DNA of 64,000 nucleotides from Anaerolineae bacterium (GCA_030123675.1 JASJYH010000003.1:1-64000); one strand, 5' to 3'; positions 33,483 through 43,778 are shown, numbered from the stretch's first letter. The notes: a model not told the origin generated them from the letters alone. A program made the numbers and translations.

Positions 33483-33516
33483 GTGCCTTGCCATTAATGT
33501 ATTAATGGCAAGGCAC
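33483..33516. repeat. Perfect inverted repeat (15-bp arms, 4-nt loop)
   Basis: GTGCCTTGCCATTAA-tgta-TTAATGGCAAGGCAC; no T tail on either side. Confidence 0.7.
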
Positions 33517-33762
33517 GAGCTTCCGGTCATTAACAATTACATAAATCACCAAGATTAGATAAGAAATGAGTATACTTGTAAATGGAATATTCCAATTTTT
33601 GTCAATCTTTGATTTCAGATAAGGTGTAATATATTTCTACCCCAGACTTGAAGCAAAATATGTGGATCAAAAATAATAGATGTAGGTTACTCAGGTTGAA
33701 GCCTTCACTTGGAAAGATTTTGAAAAATGGGAAGGCACCCCTAGTATAAGGTTTCTTTAACT

Positions 33763-35298
33763 GTGGCTAAATTAGTAAAAAATATGGAGCCATCGAAAAA
33801 AATCACTCTCACATTGTTGATTGTAGTATTTTTCATCATTTTGCTACGGACGGCATGGGTTAGCGATGATTCTTACATTACCATGCGGACAATAGACAAT
33901 TTCGTGAATGGGTATGGTCTTACATGGAATCCAGGCGAACGCGTTCAGACATATACCCACCCACTTTGGATGATGATTCTATTGGTAGTTTTTTCAATAA
34001 CCCATCATGCGTATGGTTCAATAATATTTTCGTCAATATTTTTTTCTGTTTCCACCATCTTCTTAGTTTTATGCAGGGATAAAGATGAATTAATAATATT
34101 TATTGGGTGGTGTATGTTAATATTTTCAAACGCTTTTATAGATTTCTCAACTTCTGGACTTGAAAATCCCGCAACTCATTTATTGCTTGTGGTTTTCGGT
34201 TTTCTATATTTACAAACCAAACAACAATTAAGTAATAAACGGTTAATAGCCATTGGTATATTTATGGGGTTGGCCGTACTTAACCGAATGGACTTAATAT
34301 TACTTGTTTTTCCATCGTTAATTGAGATTAGTTTCAGGAAAGAAGTACGTCGAAAAACCTGGTTAGTTATTGCTGGATTTGCTCCTTTAATTATTTGGGA
34401 AGTTTTTTCGATAATTTATTATGGTTTTCCATTTCCAAACACGTATTATGCAAAACTACATACCGGAATTGCTGAACGCGCCCTTATAAAACAAGGCATT
34501 ATGTATTTCTTTAATTCCCTTGCATGGGATCCCATTACACTTTCCATTATTGGAACAGCTTTGCTCTTATCTTTTTATCTAGGAAACAGACAACAAAAGA
34601 TGGTTGCTGTTGGAATTGTAATGTACCTCGCCTATATTATTTGGATTGGTGGAGATTTTATGAGTGGCCGTTACTTCTCAGCCCCATTCATTTTAAGCGT
34701 ACTTTTGTTAATGCAATTTCTCAAAACGACTAATCTTAGAGCTAAAACAGTCGTTTTAATTGTTATAGTTTTTTTAGGTTCAATAGCACGTACGCCAAGT
34801 TTTAGCCCGCCGCTCACAAGAGATGATGCGTTGGAAAACCTTACTGGAGTTAGTGACGAGCAAGCTTATTACTATAGCGGGACAGGATTACTAAGATGGG
34901 GAACTAATTCTAAATTGCCACGCTCTCATTGGATTGACGAGGGAAGACAACTGCAACAGAGTGGTGAAAAGGTATTTGTTGGTGGGGGTATTGGGTTTCT
35001 TGGTTTCAATGCTGGGCCAGATGTGCATGTGATTGATCATTTTGCCTTATCTGATCCCTTACTGTCTCATCTTCCAGTAGCAAATCCAGAAAAATTCCTC
35101 ATAGGTCATTTCCGGCGAACTATTCCAAAAGGTTATATCGAAACACTAGAAAGCGGTAATAACCAGATTGAAGATCCGTACATTGCAGAATTTTACAACA
35201 AAATTAAACTCATTACGCAAGGGACTATCTGGAATGTTCAAAGGTGGGAGACGATATGGAGGATGAACACAGGGCAATACCGTTATCTGCTAAACTGA
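33763..35298 (+). CDS. Multi-pass membrane protein, probable GT-C-type glycosyltransferase (AftB-like)
   Basis: N-terminal TM, DDSYITMRTIDNFVNGYGLTWNPGERVQTYTHPLW motif, about 10 hydrophobic segments. Confidence 0.6.
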   Translation: MAKLVKNMEPSKKITLTLLIVVFFIILLRTAWVSDDSYITMRTIDNFVNGYGLTWNPGERVQTYTHPLWMMILLVVFSITHHAYGSIIFSSIFFSVSTIFLVLCRDKDELIIFIGWCMLIFSNAFIDFSTSGLENPATHLLLVVFGFLYLQTKQQLSNKRLIAIGIFMGLAVLNRMDLILLVFPSLIEISFRKEVRRKTWLVIAGFAPLIIWEVFSIIYYGFPFPNTYYAKLHTGIAERALIKQGIMYFFNSLAWDPITLSIIGTALLLSFYLGNRQQKMVAVGIVMYLAYIIWIGGDFMSGRYFSAPFILSVLLLMQFLKTTNLRAKTVVLIVIVFLGSIARTPSFSPPLTRDDALENLTGVSDEQAYYYSGTGLLRWGTNSKLPRSHWIDEGRQLQQSGEKVFVGGGIGFLGFNAGPDVHVIDHFALSDPLLSHLPVANPEKFLIGHFRRTIPKGYIETLESGNNQIEDPYIAEFYNKIKLITQGTIWNVQRWETIWRMNTGQYRYLLN

Positions 35299-35614
35299 TT
35301 AATGGGGATTTTTAGAATAGGCGGAAATTGTAGAATAGTTATCGCACAATTTGATATGCTCTTGCTTGCCTTATTCCCGCCAAACTTCCATATAGTCATG
35401 AAGTATTTACCCTTCTTATACGTTATATTCATTTCTCCATTTAATATTTGACTTTCACCAAGAATTAAATTACCGAAGCGCTATCTAAGTGTGCCTAACA
35501 TCGAAGACACATTTATCTCATCCTGTCATCTTGAGACCTTAAAAGACGAAGAATCTCCCCATAGTTTGCTTACGTGTCAAGCTCCCATAATTAGTACCAC
35601 TTGAAAGTGGAAAA

Positions 35615-35745
35615 TCAGGCATTGAGTGAAGCAAACTGATAAGGTGACAGGCCCTGTAATGCTTCATGCGGTCGAATAGCATTGTAATCTTCAAGCCATT
35701 GTTCTGTAATGTCACGCACCTCGTTCAAAGTATCAAACAAATTGT
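35615..35745 (-). pseudogene. IS3-family transposase (OrfB) C-terminal fragment
   Basis: Minus strand FDTLNEVRDITEQWLEDYNAIRPHEALQGLSPYQFASLNA*. Confidence 0.75.
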
Positions 35746-35749
35746 CCAT

Positions 35750-36148
35750 TACCGGAAGAATTATTGGAACAGATAGCGGCCAGATGGCTTGGAGGCACTG
35801 GCCAGTGTGGGCACCGATGGGAGACGGCGGATTTTAGGCTTATCCGTTATCGCTAAGTGAAGAGCATTTGCAATGGCGCGTGTTCCTGGAGGATTAGATT
35901 GATCGTGGTTTGAGGGGGTGTACAGTTGATAATCAGTGATGATCACAGCCAATTTTCGAAAATCACGGCAGGCGGTGTTCACCGATGATGGCTGGCAAAG
36001 GTGCAAATGTTATCTGCAGCAAAATGCCAGCCAATAAGTACTGCGCAAGAAGATGCTCAAAACGGACGCAGCTGACATTCGAGTGATTCTACAATGCGCC
36101 TGACCGCCAGCAAGCCGAGGCCTATCTACAACAAGACTGTCCTTTAGG
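35750..36148 (+). pseudogene. Decayed IS256/mutator-type transposase fragment
   Basis: Multi-frame fragments: SVGTDGRRRILGLSV, EEHLQWRVFLED, VQLIISDDHSQF, WQRCKCYLQQNASQ, DIRVIL, PDRQQAEAYLQQDCP. Confidence 0.65.
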
Positions 36149-36215
36149 TCATGATAAATTCAATCTATTGATAAATTATTATTAGAGTTTTTTGTATTTT
36201 AAAAAAACAAGTAGG

Positions 36216-37619
36216 TTATTTTATTGCTTTTTTCAGAGCAAGAATTTTTTCTTGGTCCAACTCCGCCAAATCCTCGTGGTGCTCAATCCCAAGGGCTTTC
36301 CTTTGGGCTTCACGCCATTTCTCTAGGCGTTTGGCAACCTGTGCCTCAAAACCTTCCCCAGATGGTTGATAGAAGTAAGTGCCGAGTAAGCGATTAGGAA
36401 GATATTGTTGTGGCGTATAGTGACCCTCAAACGCATGTGGATATGCGTAACCTTGGCCATGCCCTATTTCAGCATCGCGATTTGAGTCCTGCAAATGACG
36501 CGGGACAGATACTTGTCCTTGCTCTTGTAATACTTTCATGGCCTTAAAATACGCCCCGGCGCTGTTAGATTTTGGAGCTGTAGCAAGGTATAACGTCGCT
36601 TCAACAATAGGATAAATCCCCTCAGGCAACCCGATGTAGTCAAATGATTGTGCGGCTGCATTAACTACTACTATGCCCATTGGATCAGCCATTCCGATGT
36701 CTTCTCCTGCGAGAATTATTAGACGTCGTAAAATGAAGCGTGGGTCTTCGCCCGCATAAAGCATTTTGGCTAACCAATATAAGGCAGCGTCCGGGTCGGA
36801 GCCACGCACAGATTTAATAAATGCTGAGATAGTATCATAATGAGCATCTCCGTCCTTGTCATAAAGAACTGCCCGGCGTTGTATGGAATCTTGTGCAACT
36901 TCTAATGTGATTTGGATAATTCCATTTTTAGTTTTTTGTGTAGATTCAACTGCAAGCTCGAGCGCATTTAATGCGTTTCGAGCATCACCGCCAGAAATCT
37001 CAGCGAAATGTGCTCTAGCCTTAGAATCTAATTTAATTTTCCTTTTACCATAGCCGCGAATTTTGTCATTAAGAGCTCGGTCGAGCAGGATGCCAATTTC
37101 TTTCGGATTCAACCACCTTAACTGGAAAACGCGTGAACGTGAGAGCAGGGCGCCAATCACTTCAAAGAAGGGATTTTCGGTAGTGGCTCCTATAAGTGTA
37201 AGGACTCCGGTTTCTACATGAGATAGCAAAGCATCTTGTTGGGCTTTATTCCAGCGATGTACCTCGTCCACAAAAAGTATCGTGCGGGTGTTGTGCAACC
37301 GGCGGCGTTCGAGGGCCTCATTTATTACTTTTCGCAGGTCAGCTTTACCCGCTAAAATAGCTGAGATCGTAACAAAATGACTTTGGGTCCTGTTAGCGAT
37401 TATTTGGGCCAGAGTGGTCTTTCCTGTTCCTGGAGGACCCCACAACATGATAGAGGAGAATAATTTGTCAGCTTCGATTGCACGACGTAATAATTTTCCC
37501 TTACCGACAATATGGTCTTGGCCTATATATTCATCAAGAGTAAGAGGCCGCATTCGTGCTGCCAACGGAGCTTCGGTTTGGATCCGATTCTGCATAGCAT
37601 GATCGAATAAGTCAGACAT
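36216..37619 (-). CDS. rarA: Replication-associated recombination protein A (AAA+ ATPase)
   Basis: PLAARMRPLTLDEYIGQDHIVGKGKLLRRAIEADKLFSSIMLWGPPGTGKTTLAQIIA; ATG 37619 preferred. Confidence 0.94.
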   Translation of the reverse strand: MSDLFDHAMQNRIQTEAPLAARMRPLTLDEYIGQDHIVGKGKLLRRAIEADKLFSSIMLWGPPGTGKTTLAQIIANRTQSHFVTISAILAGKADLRKVINEALERRRLHNTRTILFVDEVHRWNKAQQDALLSHVETGVLTLIGATTENPFFEVIGALLSRSRVFQLRWLNPKEIGILLDRALNDKIRGYGKRKIKLDSKARAHFAEISGGDARNALNALELAVESTQKTKNGIIQITLEVAQDSIQRRAVLYDKDGDAHYDTISAFIKSVRGSDPDAALYWLAKMLYAGEDPRFILRRLIILAGEDIGMADPMGIVVVNAAAQSFDYIGLPEGIYPIVEATLYLATAPKSNSAGAYFKAMKVLQEQGQVSVPRHLQDSNRDAEIGHGQGYAYPHAFEGHYTPQQYLPNRLLGTYFYQPSGEGFEAQVAKRLEKWREAQRKALGIEHHEDLAELDQEKILALKKAIK

Positions 37620-37765
37620 TGTGTGATTATACTGCTTCAAGATCAACCAGTAAATAAGCTTTATCTAACTTATGAAGCCTATAAACTATTAAGGGCAGGA
37701 AATCAAAGAATCAAATATCTTTTCGGGATCTTAAAATAATCTTTTGGCCAATAATAAAAGGCAGT

Positions 37766-38503
37766 CTAATTATTATCTAACAATGAGGGTAGTTCGCTGA
37801 GAATATTGATTGTTGCTTTTGGTTTTGTAGGCAATCTGCCTGACGGATAGGGATTCACACGGCGTGTGATCCAGATACTAAAAATACCTAAACGGTTCGC
37901 TCCTAGAATATCTGCGTTTAAGGTGTCCCCGACCATTGCAACCTCTTCTGCCTTAACCATTAAATTTTCGATAGCAATCTCAAATATTTTTTCATGAGGC
38001 TTCCGAAAACCACATGCTGCGGATGTAAGCACAAAGTCAAAATAGCGCCTTAAATTAAATTTGCGAATTAATTGATGAACATCTCTATCATCGCCGGCAT
38101 TTGAGAGGATACCCATTTTATAATTTGACCTTTTCAGGCTTTCCAAGCAGGATTTTGTATCCTTTTCCAATTCCCAATTTTTTTGTGTAATTGCATAATG
38201 TGCATCCAGACTCTCGCGAATTATTTGGTCTGAAATATTTGGGTACCCTTTTTCAGCGAGCAACTCCTTCAAGACGAGGAATGTGCTGGTTTCCAGAAAT
38301 TGGTCATCCCTTTGTAAATAATATTGATGTAATCGATTGTTGAATTCTTGTAAAAATTCATCTTGTTGATCAAGGTAACCAAGTTCACTTAGGTATTTAA
38401 TTAAAGCTTGATTTCCACGTCGAATTACATCGGGCCACAATTCCGGTGTTTTGGCATACATCAATGTGTTACCAAGATCAAACAATATTGCCCGAATTGC
38501 CAT
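37766..38503 (-). CDS. HAD-superfamily hydrolase
   Basis: AILFDLGNTLMYAKTPE; MGILSNAGDDRD; AACGFRKPHEKIF; AMVGDTLNADILGANRLG. Confidence 0.88.
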   Translation of the reverse strand: MAIRAILFDLGNTLMYAKTPELWPDVIRRGNQALIKYLSELGYLDQQDEFLQEFNNRLHQYYLQRDDQFLETSTFLVLKELLAEKGYPNISDQIIRESLDAHYAITQKNWELEKDTKSCLESLKRSNYKMGILSNAGDDRDVHQLIRKFNLRRYFDFVLTSAACGFRKPHEKIFEIAIENLMVKAEEVAMVGDTLNADILGANRLGIFSIWITRRVNPYPSGRLPTKPKATINILSELPSLLDNN

Positions 38504-38505
38504 TT

Positions 38506-38736
38506 CTAATTCCCCAAATAGATTTCAATTATCTTCTTAAGTTGCCGCTTAAGGAAATAACGCGAGAGATTATCTGAAAAAAACTCAATGGGTCTATTGT
38601 CATATTTAGGGCTTCTTCCAGCTTTGTAGGGAGTTCGGATTACATTTGACATTTTCCTATATGGACTTACCACTAAGCAAGGTTTTCCACGGATAACGCC
38701 ATTACCAGCAGCATCACAAATCCGTTCGTTTTCAGC
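38506..38736 (-). pseudogene. Truncated open frame of unknown origin, directly upstream of the HAD gene
   Basis: 77 codons on the minus strand: AENERICDAAGNGVIRGKPCLVVSPYRKMSNVIRTPYKAGRSPKYDNRPIEFFSDNLSRYFLKRQLKKIIEIYLGN*; stop 2 nt before the HAD ATG. Confidence 0.4.
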
Positions 38737-38853
38737 TTAATTAACGAATTGTCATTCACATCACTACCTCGGGAAATCGTTACGATAGGTGCATGCATTA
38801 AAGGATCAGGGTGGCACCAATGCGATAATATTGCCATTAAATTACATAACACT

Positions 38854-40383
38854 TCAAGTGGCTAGAAGGTTTGCAATCCAGGTTAACACACATATGAACA
38901 ATACGAATATCGCAGAATACCCAATTAAAGTTCGTAATACCTCACCTTCCTTGCCCGCGATGCCCACTGTACTTGCGCCCACCAAAATTTTTGCAGGTGC
39001 AGCAATGGATGCAAGTGAGGCTCCCGCGGTCTGCCCGGCCAAAATTATCGGGACACTAATTGATAATATTTCTGCTGTCCGCATTTGTAATGCAGCAAAC
39101 ACAACATTTGAGTTTGTATTTGAACCTGTCATGAACGCCCCAAAGGCACCGATCCAAGCTGCGGTTAGGGGGTAAACATTACTTGCCACATTTGCCAATC
39201 CGAGAGCCAATGCTTCTGTTATACCGCTTTGTTGCATTATTACAGCCATAGTGATCATAAGAATTATGCTCAAGCTAGGAGATTTTATGCCTACAAGAGT
39301 TTTATCGAGAATTCTCTTTATTGCGTTTGAGTTTAATAAACCTGCCCGAAGATATATAAAATAAGAAATTATGGATGTGTAAATAAGGATTAGACCAGGG
39401 TGAGTAAATACTTGGATGGGACGATTCGTGCCACCAGGAAAAACATAACCGAAAGATGTAACAGTTTTCGGATATTGTATCGCTAGTGATATCTGCCCGA
39501 GCCAATTATTTATGAGGGGTATGAGCAGAATGGTTACACTCAATAATATTAGAACAAGGTATCCAGAGAGAGCAGTCAATAGCGGTCGTCTATCGCTTCG
39601 TTCTAAGCCCGTGCTTGCAGCCTGCCATCGAATGATTCCAACGCTGACTGCGATTCCTGCCACCCCTCCCATAAACGCGCCTAAATTCCACATTTCCAAA
39701 ACAACCACTGTGAAGTATTGAACAGCGCCCATAGTAAATCCAATACATAACACAGGAAATAGTAACCGTTTAACTCCCCGCCATCCGGCAGAGGCATAGG
39801 ACACCATAGGTCCGGTAATTAAACATGCTGCTCCAAGGAAAAAGGCAGATTTTTGCCCAAGTGCAGATGCATCCAGACCTGATACATTGAGCAAAGCGTT
39901 GAACGATGAACCAAAAGAGCCAAAGGTTACCGCCCATCCATGTCCAATTGAAGGAATAATTACCGCAGTTAGCGGTGTAAAACCCAGGCCAATGAGAATT
40001 GGCGCTGTTACTGCAACCGGGACCCCAAACCCACCAGCGCCTTGTAGGAAGGAAGCGAAAACCCACCCAATAAGAATTGCTTGCCAGCCTCGATCATTGG
40101 TTAATGATGGCAATAATTTTCCAAGAGTTTTAATTGCCCCTGATTCGTAAACCACATGATAAAGTAGTAAGGCCCCCCAAATAATTAGAATGACGTCCAA
40201 AGCAAGTATGATTGCCCTAACGTGGGCAATGGCCAATACTTCCATTCCTGCACCAAAAATGATGATGGCAATAATTATCGCAGTTAAATATCCAAATGAA
40301 CCTGCACGTGATGCCCCCCATCGAAATCCAATCATCAGGATTAGAATTACGAGAATCGGAGCGACCCCAATGATAGCCATCAA
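38854..40383 (-). CDS. L-lactate permease (LctP)-family transporter
   Basis: GWVFASFLQGAGGFGVPVAVTAPILIGLGF; FMTGSNTNSNVVFAALQ; GQTAGASLASIAAPAKILVGASTVGIAGKEGEVLR. Confidence 0.9.
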   Translation of the reverse strand: MMAIIGVAPILVILILMIGFRWGASRAGSFGYLTAIIIAIIIFGAGMEVLAIAHVRAIILALDVILIIWGALLLYHVVYESGAIKTLGKLLPSLTNDRGWQAILIGWVFASFLQGAGGFGVPVAVTAPILIGLGFTPLTAVIIPSIGHGWAVTFGSFGSSFNALLNVSGLDASALGQKSAFFLGAACLITGPMVSYASAGWRGVKRLLFPVLCIGFTMGAVQYFTVVVLEMWNLGAFMGGVAGIAVSVGIIRWQAASTGLERSDRRPLLTALSGYLVLILLSVTILLIPLINNWLGQISLAIQYPKTVTSFGYVFPGGTNRPIQVFTHPGLILIYTSIISYFIYLRAGLLNSNAIKRILDKTLVGIKSPSLSIILMITMAVIMQQSGITEALALGLANVASNVYPLTAAWIGAFGAFMTGSNTNSNVVFAALQMRTAEILSISVPIILAGQTAGASLASIAAPAKILVGASTVGIAGKEGEVLRTLIGYSAIFVLFICVLTWIANLLAT

Positions 40384-41313
40384 TTAGACAGGATGCTGTT
40401 TTCTAATAAATCGTGAATATCCATACACTAAGGCTGTGCCGACAAGTATCCCAGGGATTAACACCAACCCTGCTTCTGGACCAAATGGTCCTCCAGTCCA
40501 TAGATCTGGACCATTGACAGAAATATGGGTTAATCGATAAATGTCCAATCCGCTAACTGGGAAGCCGAAAACAACCCCCTCAAAAAAATTCCAGCCGATA
40601 TGCAACCCAATTGGAAGCCATAGTTCTTTTGTAGCCAAATAACCATATGCAAGGAATACTCCAGCAATGAATATGCCGCCTGCTACAAAAAATTTTGCAT
40701 CAGCATTTGGATTTCCAAGATGTAAAATGCCAAAAATTGCTGAGGAAATTAAAACCGCCCAATATATATTTAATCCGCTAGTTAGGGTTTGGAGATGATA
40801 ACCGCGAGAAAGTAATTCTTCATTCCAGCCGACCAGAATGAAGACAACTAGCATACCAAGGGTTCCACCAAAAACTGTGAGCAGAGAGTCGTTTTGCCAG
40901 GCAAACCCCTCAAAAGTGAGCCAGCCTGCTGAAACTTCAATCAGGTAAATTGTTCCCATCATAAAGAAGGTAATTGCTACTCCTGCGAGAATATCAAGAG
41001 GCGCCCATTTGTTGAGCTTCAGTCCTAAGCTGCCGATCGAGCGTTTGTCTAAAAACCTTCTTGCTAAAAATATCGACGACGTAATCGCAAAAATCCCGAT
41101 AACCTGATTCAACCCTAGCGAAAGGCTATCGGGAAGCTCAATCTCAGTAAATACTGCCAGCAAGCCGAGCGGAACCCCCGCACAAATAAACAACATGAAT
41201 AATAAAATGGTTTGAACTAACAATCGCCAGCCAGCACGCAGTCGGGGCTCATCAGGGGATTGAAATATGGTTACTAAGAAAGAGCGGTTTAATACAGGTT
41301 GGTTTCCAGGCAT
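40384..41313 (-). CDS. CPBP-family intramembrane metalloprotease
   Basis: WNEELLSRGYHLQTL (EExxxR-like), FGILHLGNPNA, multi-TM. Confidence 0.85.
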   Translation of the reverse strand: MPGNQPVLNRSFLVTIFQSPDEPRLRAGWRLLVQTILLFMLFICAGVPLGLLAVFTEIELPDSLSLGLNQVIGIFAITSSIFLARRFLDKRSIGSLGLKLNKWAPLDILAGVAITFFMMGTIYLIEVSAGWLTFEGFAWQNDSLLTVFGGTLGMLVVFILVGWNEELLSRGYHLQTLTSGLNIYWAVLISSAIFGILHLGNPNADAKFFVAGGIFIAGVFLAYGYLATKELWLPIGLHIGWNFFEGVVFGFPVSGLDIYRLTHISVNGPDLWTGGPFGPEAGLVLIPGILVGTALVYGYSRFIRKQHPV

Positions 41314-41338
41314 TTTTTATCCCTCATTTTCTTGTAAT

Positions 41339-41539
41339 TTATTCACTAGATTTAGGTACGATGATCCAGAAAAGTAAATATGCGGCAATGCCAGGTACAC
41401 CTCCTGGAATTAGGGCAATCAAGAATGCCAGACGAAACCAGAAGGCGCTAATGCCGTAGAACTCTGCCAGGCCGCCGCATACACCTGCAATTACCCGATT
41501 GCTTCGGGAACGTCTTAAAGGGTTACGATTTTGAGCCAT
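41339..41539 (-). CDS. PspC-domain protein
   Basis: RSRSNRVIAGVCGGLAEFYGISAFWFRLAFLIALIPGGVPGIAAYLLFWIIVP. Confidence 0.9.
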   Translation of the reverse strand: MAQNRNPLRRSRSNRVIAGVCGGLAEFYGISAFWFRLAFLIALIPGGVPGIAAYLLFWIIVPKSSE

Positions 41540-41603
41540 TATTATCCTCCAAAATAAATCTCAATTTACAATTACATACGAAAAACTGAAATGTTAATTG
41601 TCG

Positions 41604-42380
41604 CTAATTAAGGTATGTCCCAGTTGGGTCAAGTTCTCTTCTTAGAATGTCGAGCTCCTTATCAGTTAATTGGTTTGTTGATGATACCTTTTCCGAAGAT
41701 TTAAGCTTCCAGCCAGTATTATCCTTAGCATCCTGGTAAGTTTTTCCAGGATGAAGTTGAGTAAGAATCATTTCACCAGATTTGTCCGGTTCGAGTATGC
41801 CGATATCGGTCACAACCGCTAGTATTCCCTCACCCCGCATTTCAATGTCTGTGCGCTCTTTACGTCCATTTAAAAAGCCAGCGGAGGTCATAAAATCCAC
41901 TTTTTGAGGGAAGCGGCGCTTCTGGTGAGGTGCCATGATGTAACATCGACTTGCCCAGGCTGCGATCTCTTGGGATCCACCTGATCCAGGTAAGCGGACT
42001 TTGGGGTGGGCATAGTCTCCTATCACGGTGGCATTAATATTGCCGTATTTATCTATTTGGGCACCACCCATAAAACCCACATCGACATTACCACGCTGAA
42101 GATAATTGGTGAAAATATCATACATGCTAACTACCGACAAGGCTCCACTAACTAATGTCGGGTCGCCGATGGATAGGGGCAGGCGCCCTGGTTCAGCGCC
42201 TATGACACCGGCTTCGTAGATCATGACCAGGTTAGGGGCATGAGTCCGTTTGGCGAGGTTGCAGGCCAAGTTGGGTTGGCCGACGCCTACGAATACCACA
42301 TCTCCATCCCGTAGAAGGCGTGAGGCGTTGATGATCATTAGTTCAGCAGGTGAATAATTAAGTTCACTCAATGGTTTCAT
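41604..42380 (-). CDS. CoA-transferase beta subunit (glutaconate/IpdB-like)
   Basis: GDVVFVGVGQPNLACNLAKRTHAPNLVMIYEAGVIGAEPGRLPLSIGDPTL. Confidence 0.87.
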   Translation of the reverse strand: MKPLSELNYSPAELMIINASRLLRDGDVVFVGVGQPNLACNLAKRTHAPNLVMIYEAGVIGAEPGRLPLSIGDPTLVSGALSVVSMYDIFTNYLQRGNVDVGFMGGAQIDKYGNINATVIGDYAHPKVRLPGSGGSQEIAAWASRCYIMAPHQKRRFPQKVDFMTSAGFLNGRKERTDIEMRGEGILAVVTDIGILEPDKSGEMILTQLHPGKTYQDAKDNTGWKLKSSEKVSSTNQLTDKELDILRRELDPTGTYLN

Positions 42381-42461
42381 ACAGTTTAAATTAAAGCGAC
42401 CAGCTTATATCCTCATCGAATTATTAATTTAATAGAGGAATTAGAGGGATCTATGTTAATC

Positions 42462-43364
42462 CTAGTAATCTCCATAATTGATCGATTTACTCATTAGCGG
42501 TTTCACCTTTAATCTATTGATTGTTGCCTCACCAAGATTTCGCTCATACTCGGAACGGTCATTAATTCTAAATACCCATTTTTCTAACCAAGCATTCACT
42601 GCATCTGCAGAGGCACTTACCTTGTCCCATTCCAAGTAGAATTCATTGTCCCGGTCGTAGTAGCCTTGTGCATATGATGGATGGCAGGCGAACGGAACAT
42701 GACAAACTGCATCAACGATGATGTCTGGGATTATTGTTCGATTGGGATCGGAGCGAATTACAGACTCGTCAACTATTTCTTCGGCGGTTAAAATAACTTT
42801 TTTTGCAGCAAAAGCAGCTTCTTTTTGCTCTCCAATAATTCCCCAAAGATGAGCATTTCCATTTTCATCCGCACGTTGAACGTGCACTATGGCCACATCT
42901 GGGTTGAGGGCCGGGACAACAATTACATCTTTGCCGCCATAAGGATCGGGGATCCGTTTGATAAGCGGATTTACTTGTTCTAGATCCTGCACACCCACCT
43001 GATTCATGGGGAGGAAAGGTAAGCCTGAAGCTCCTGCTTGTAGGCGGGTGATCATGCCATAGTGGGAATATTCTTCCCATTCCAGATCCCCTCGTTCGAC
43101 CGCCCCTCGAATAATGCGCAAGGATCCAACCCCTGGATTCCCCATGTATGACCAAATTACTTTGCGGGCGCATCCCGCTGCCACCATTTGATCATATATT
43201 AGGTCTGGTGTTGCCCGGGCGAGGACAAGGTTTCGAAAGTTTTGCCTAATGATTTCATGCCCGGCAGCGAAGGGAATTAAATGGGTAAATCCGGCCGCAT
43301 ATATCAAATCTCCGTCTTCTATGTGAGTAGAAATTGCATCAGAAAGAGATGTCAATTTTGTCAT
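42462..43364 (-). CDS. CoA-transferase alpha subunit (glutaconate/IpdA-like)
   Basis: LSDAISTHIEDGDLIYAAGFTHLIPFAAGHEIIRQ...NPDVAIVHVQRADENGNAHLWG. Confidence 0.87.
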   Translation of the reverse strand: MTKLTSLSDAISTHIEDGDLIYAAGFTHLIPFAAGHEIIRQNFRNLVLARATPDLIYDQMVAAGCARKVIWSYMGNPGVGSLRIIRGAVERGDLEWEEYSHYGMITRLQAGASGLPFLPMNQVGVQDLEQVNPLIKRIPDPYGGKDVIVVPALNPDVAIVHVQRADENGNAHLWGIIGEQKEAAFAAKKVILTAEEIVDESVIRSDPNRTIIPDIIVDAVCHVPFACHPSYAQGYYDRDNEFYLEWDKVSASADAVNAWLEKWVFRINDRSEYERNLGEATINRLKVKPLMSKSINYGDY

Positions 43365-43647
43365 TATCTTTTAGTTTCTTATTTTCTTTTTCTTCTTTAC
43401 GTTTCTTAGCTTCTTCACGTAATTTTCGGATCCAGTTAAAACGACCCGAGGAGGGTGGTGCTTTGGCACGCCGTCGAAATGCGATCCCGACTACCAGAAG
43501 AATTAAACTGATTACCAATAAATCAAAATCAGGCTGGTCAGCGAAATCTGATGCCATGAATAAAATAAATAAGAATATCCCCAGGACAAATAAAAACGTC
43601 CCAATTCTAGGAGTGATCTCTCGTTCGTCATAAGGGTCTTGATCCAT
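43339..43647 (-). CDS. Small two-TM protein of unknown function
   Basis: Two hydrophobic segments, charged C-terminus; overlaps the start of the CoA-transferase alpha gene. Confidence 0.6.
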   Translation of the reverse strand: MDQDPYDEREITPRIGTFLFVLGIFLFILFMASDFADQPDFDLLVISLILLVVGIAFRRRAKAPPSSGRFNWIRKLREEAKKRKEEKENKKLKDNDKIDISF

Positions 43648-43778
43648 TTGATGAAGCCTTTGTTAATATTAATCAGAATTCTGATGGAGGTAATCTTTTC
43701 TGTCTTCTATTTCATTTAAATCCTTTATTATAAAACTGTCCCCTTCGTAAACACAGAAGGGGACTATAGGGGATTGTT

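Noticed and set aside
35761-36006. 81-aa minus ORF in the IS remnant region
   Set aside because: The plus strand carries the IS256-like transposase remnants; the minus ORF has no family resemblance.
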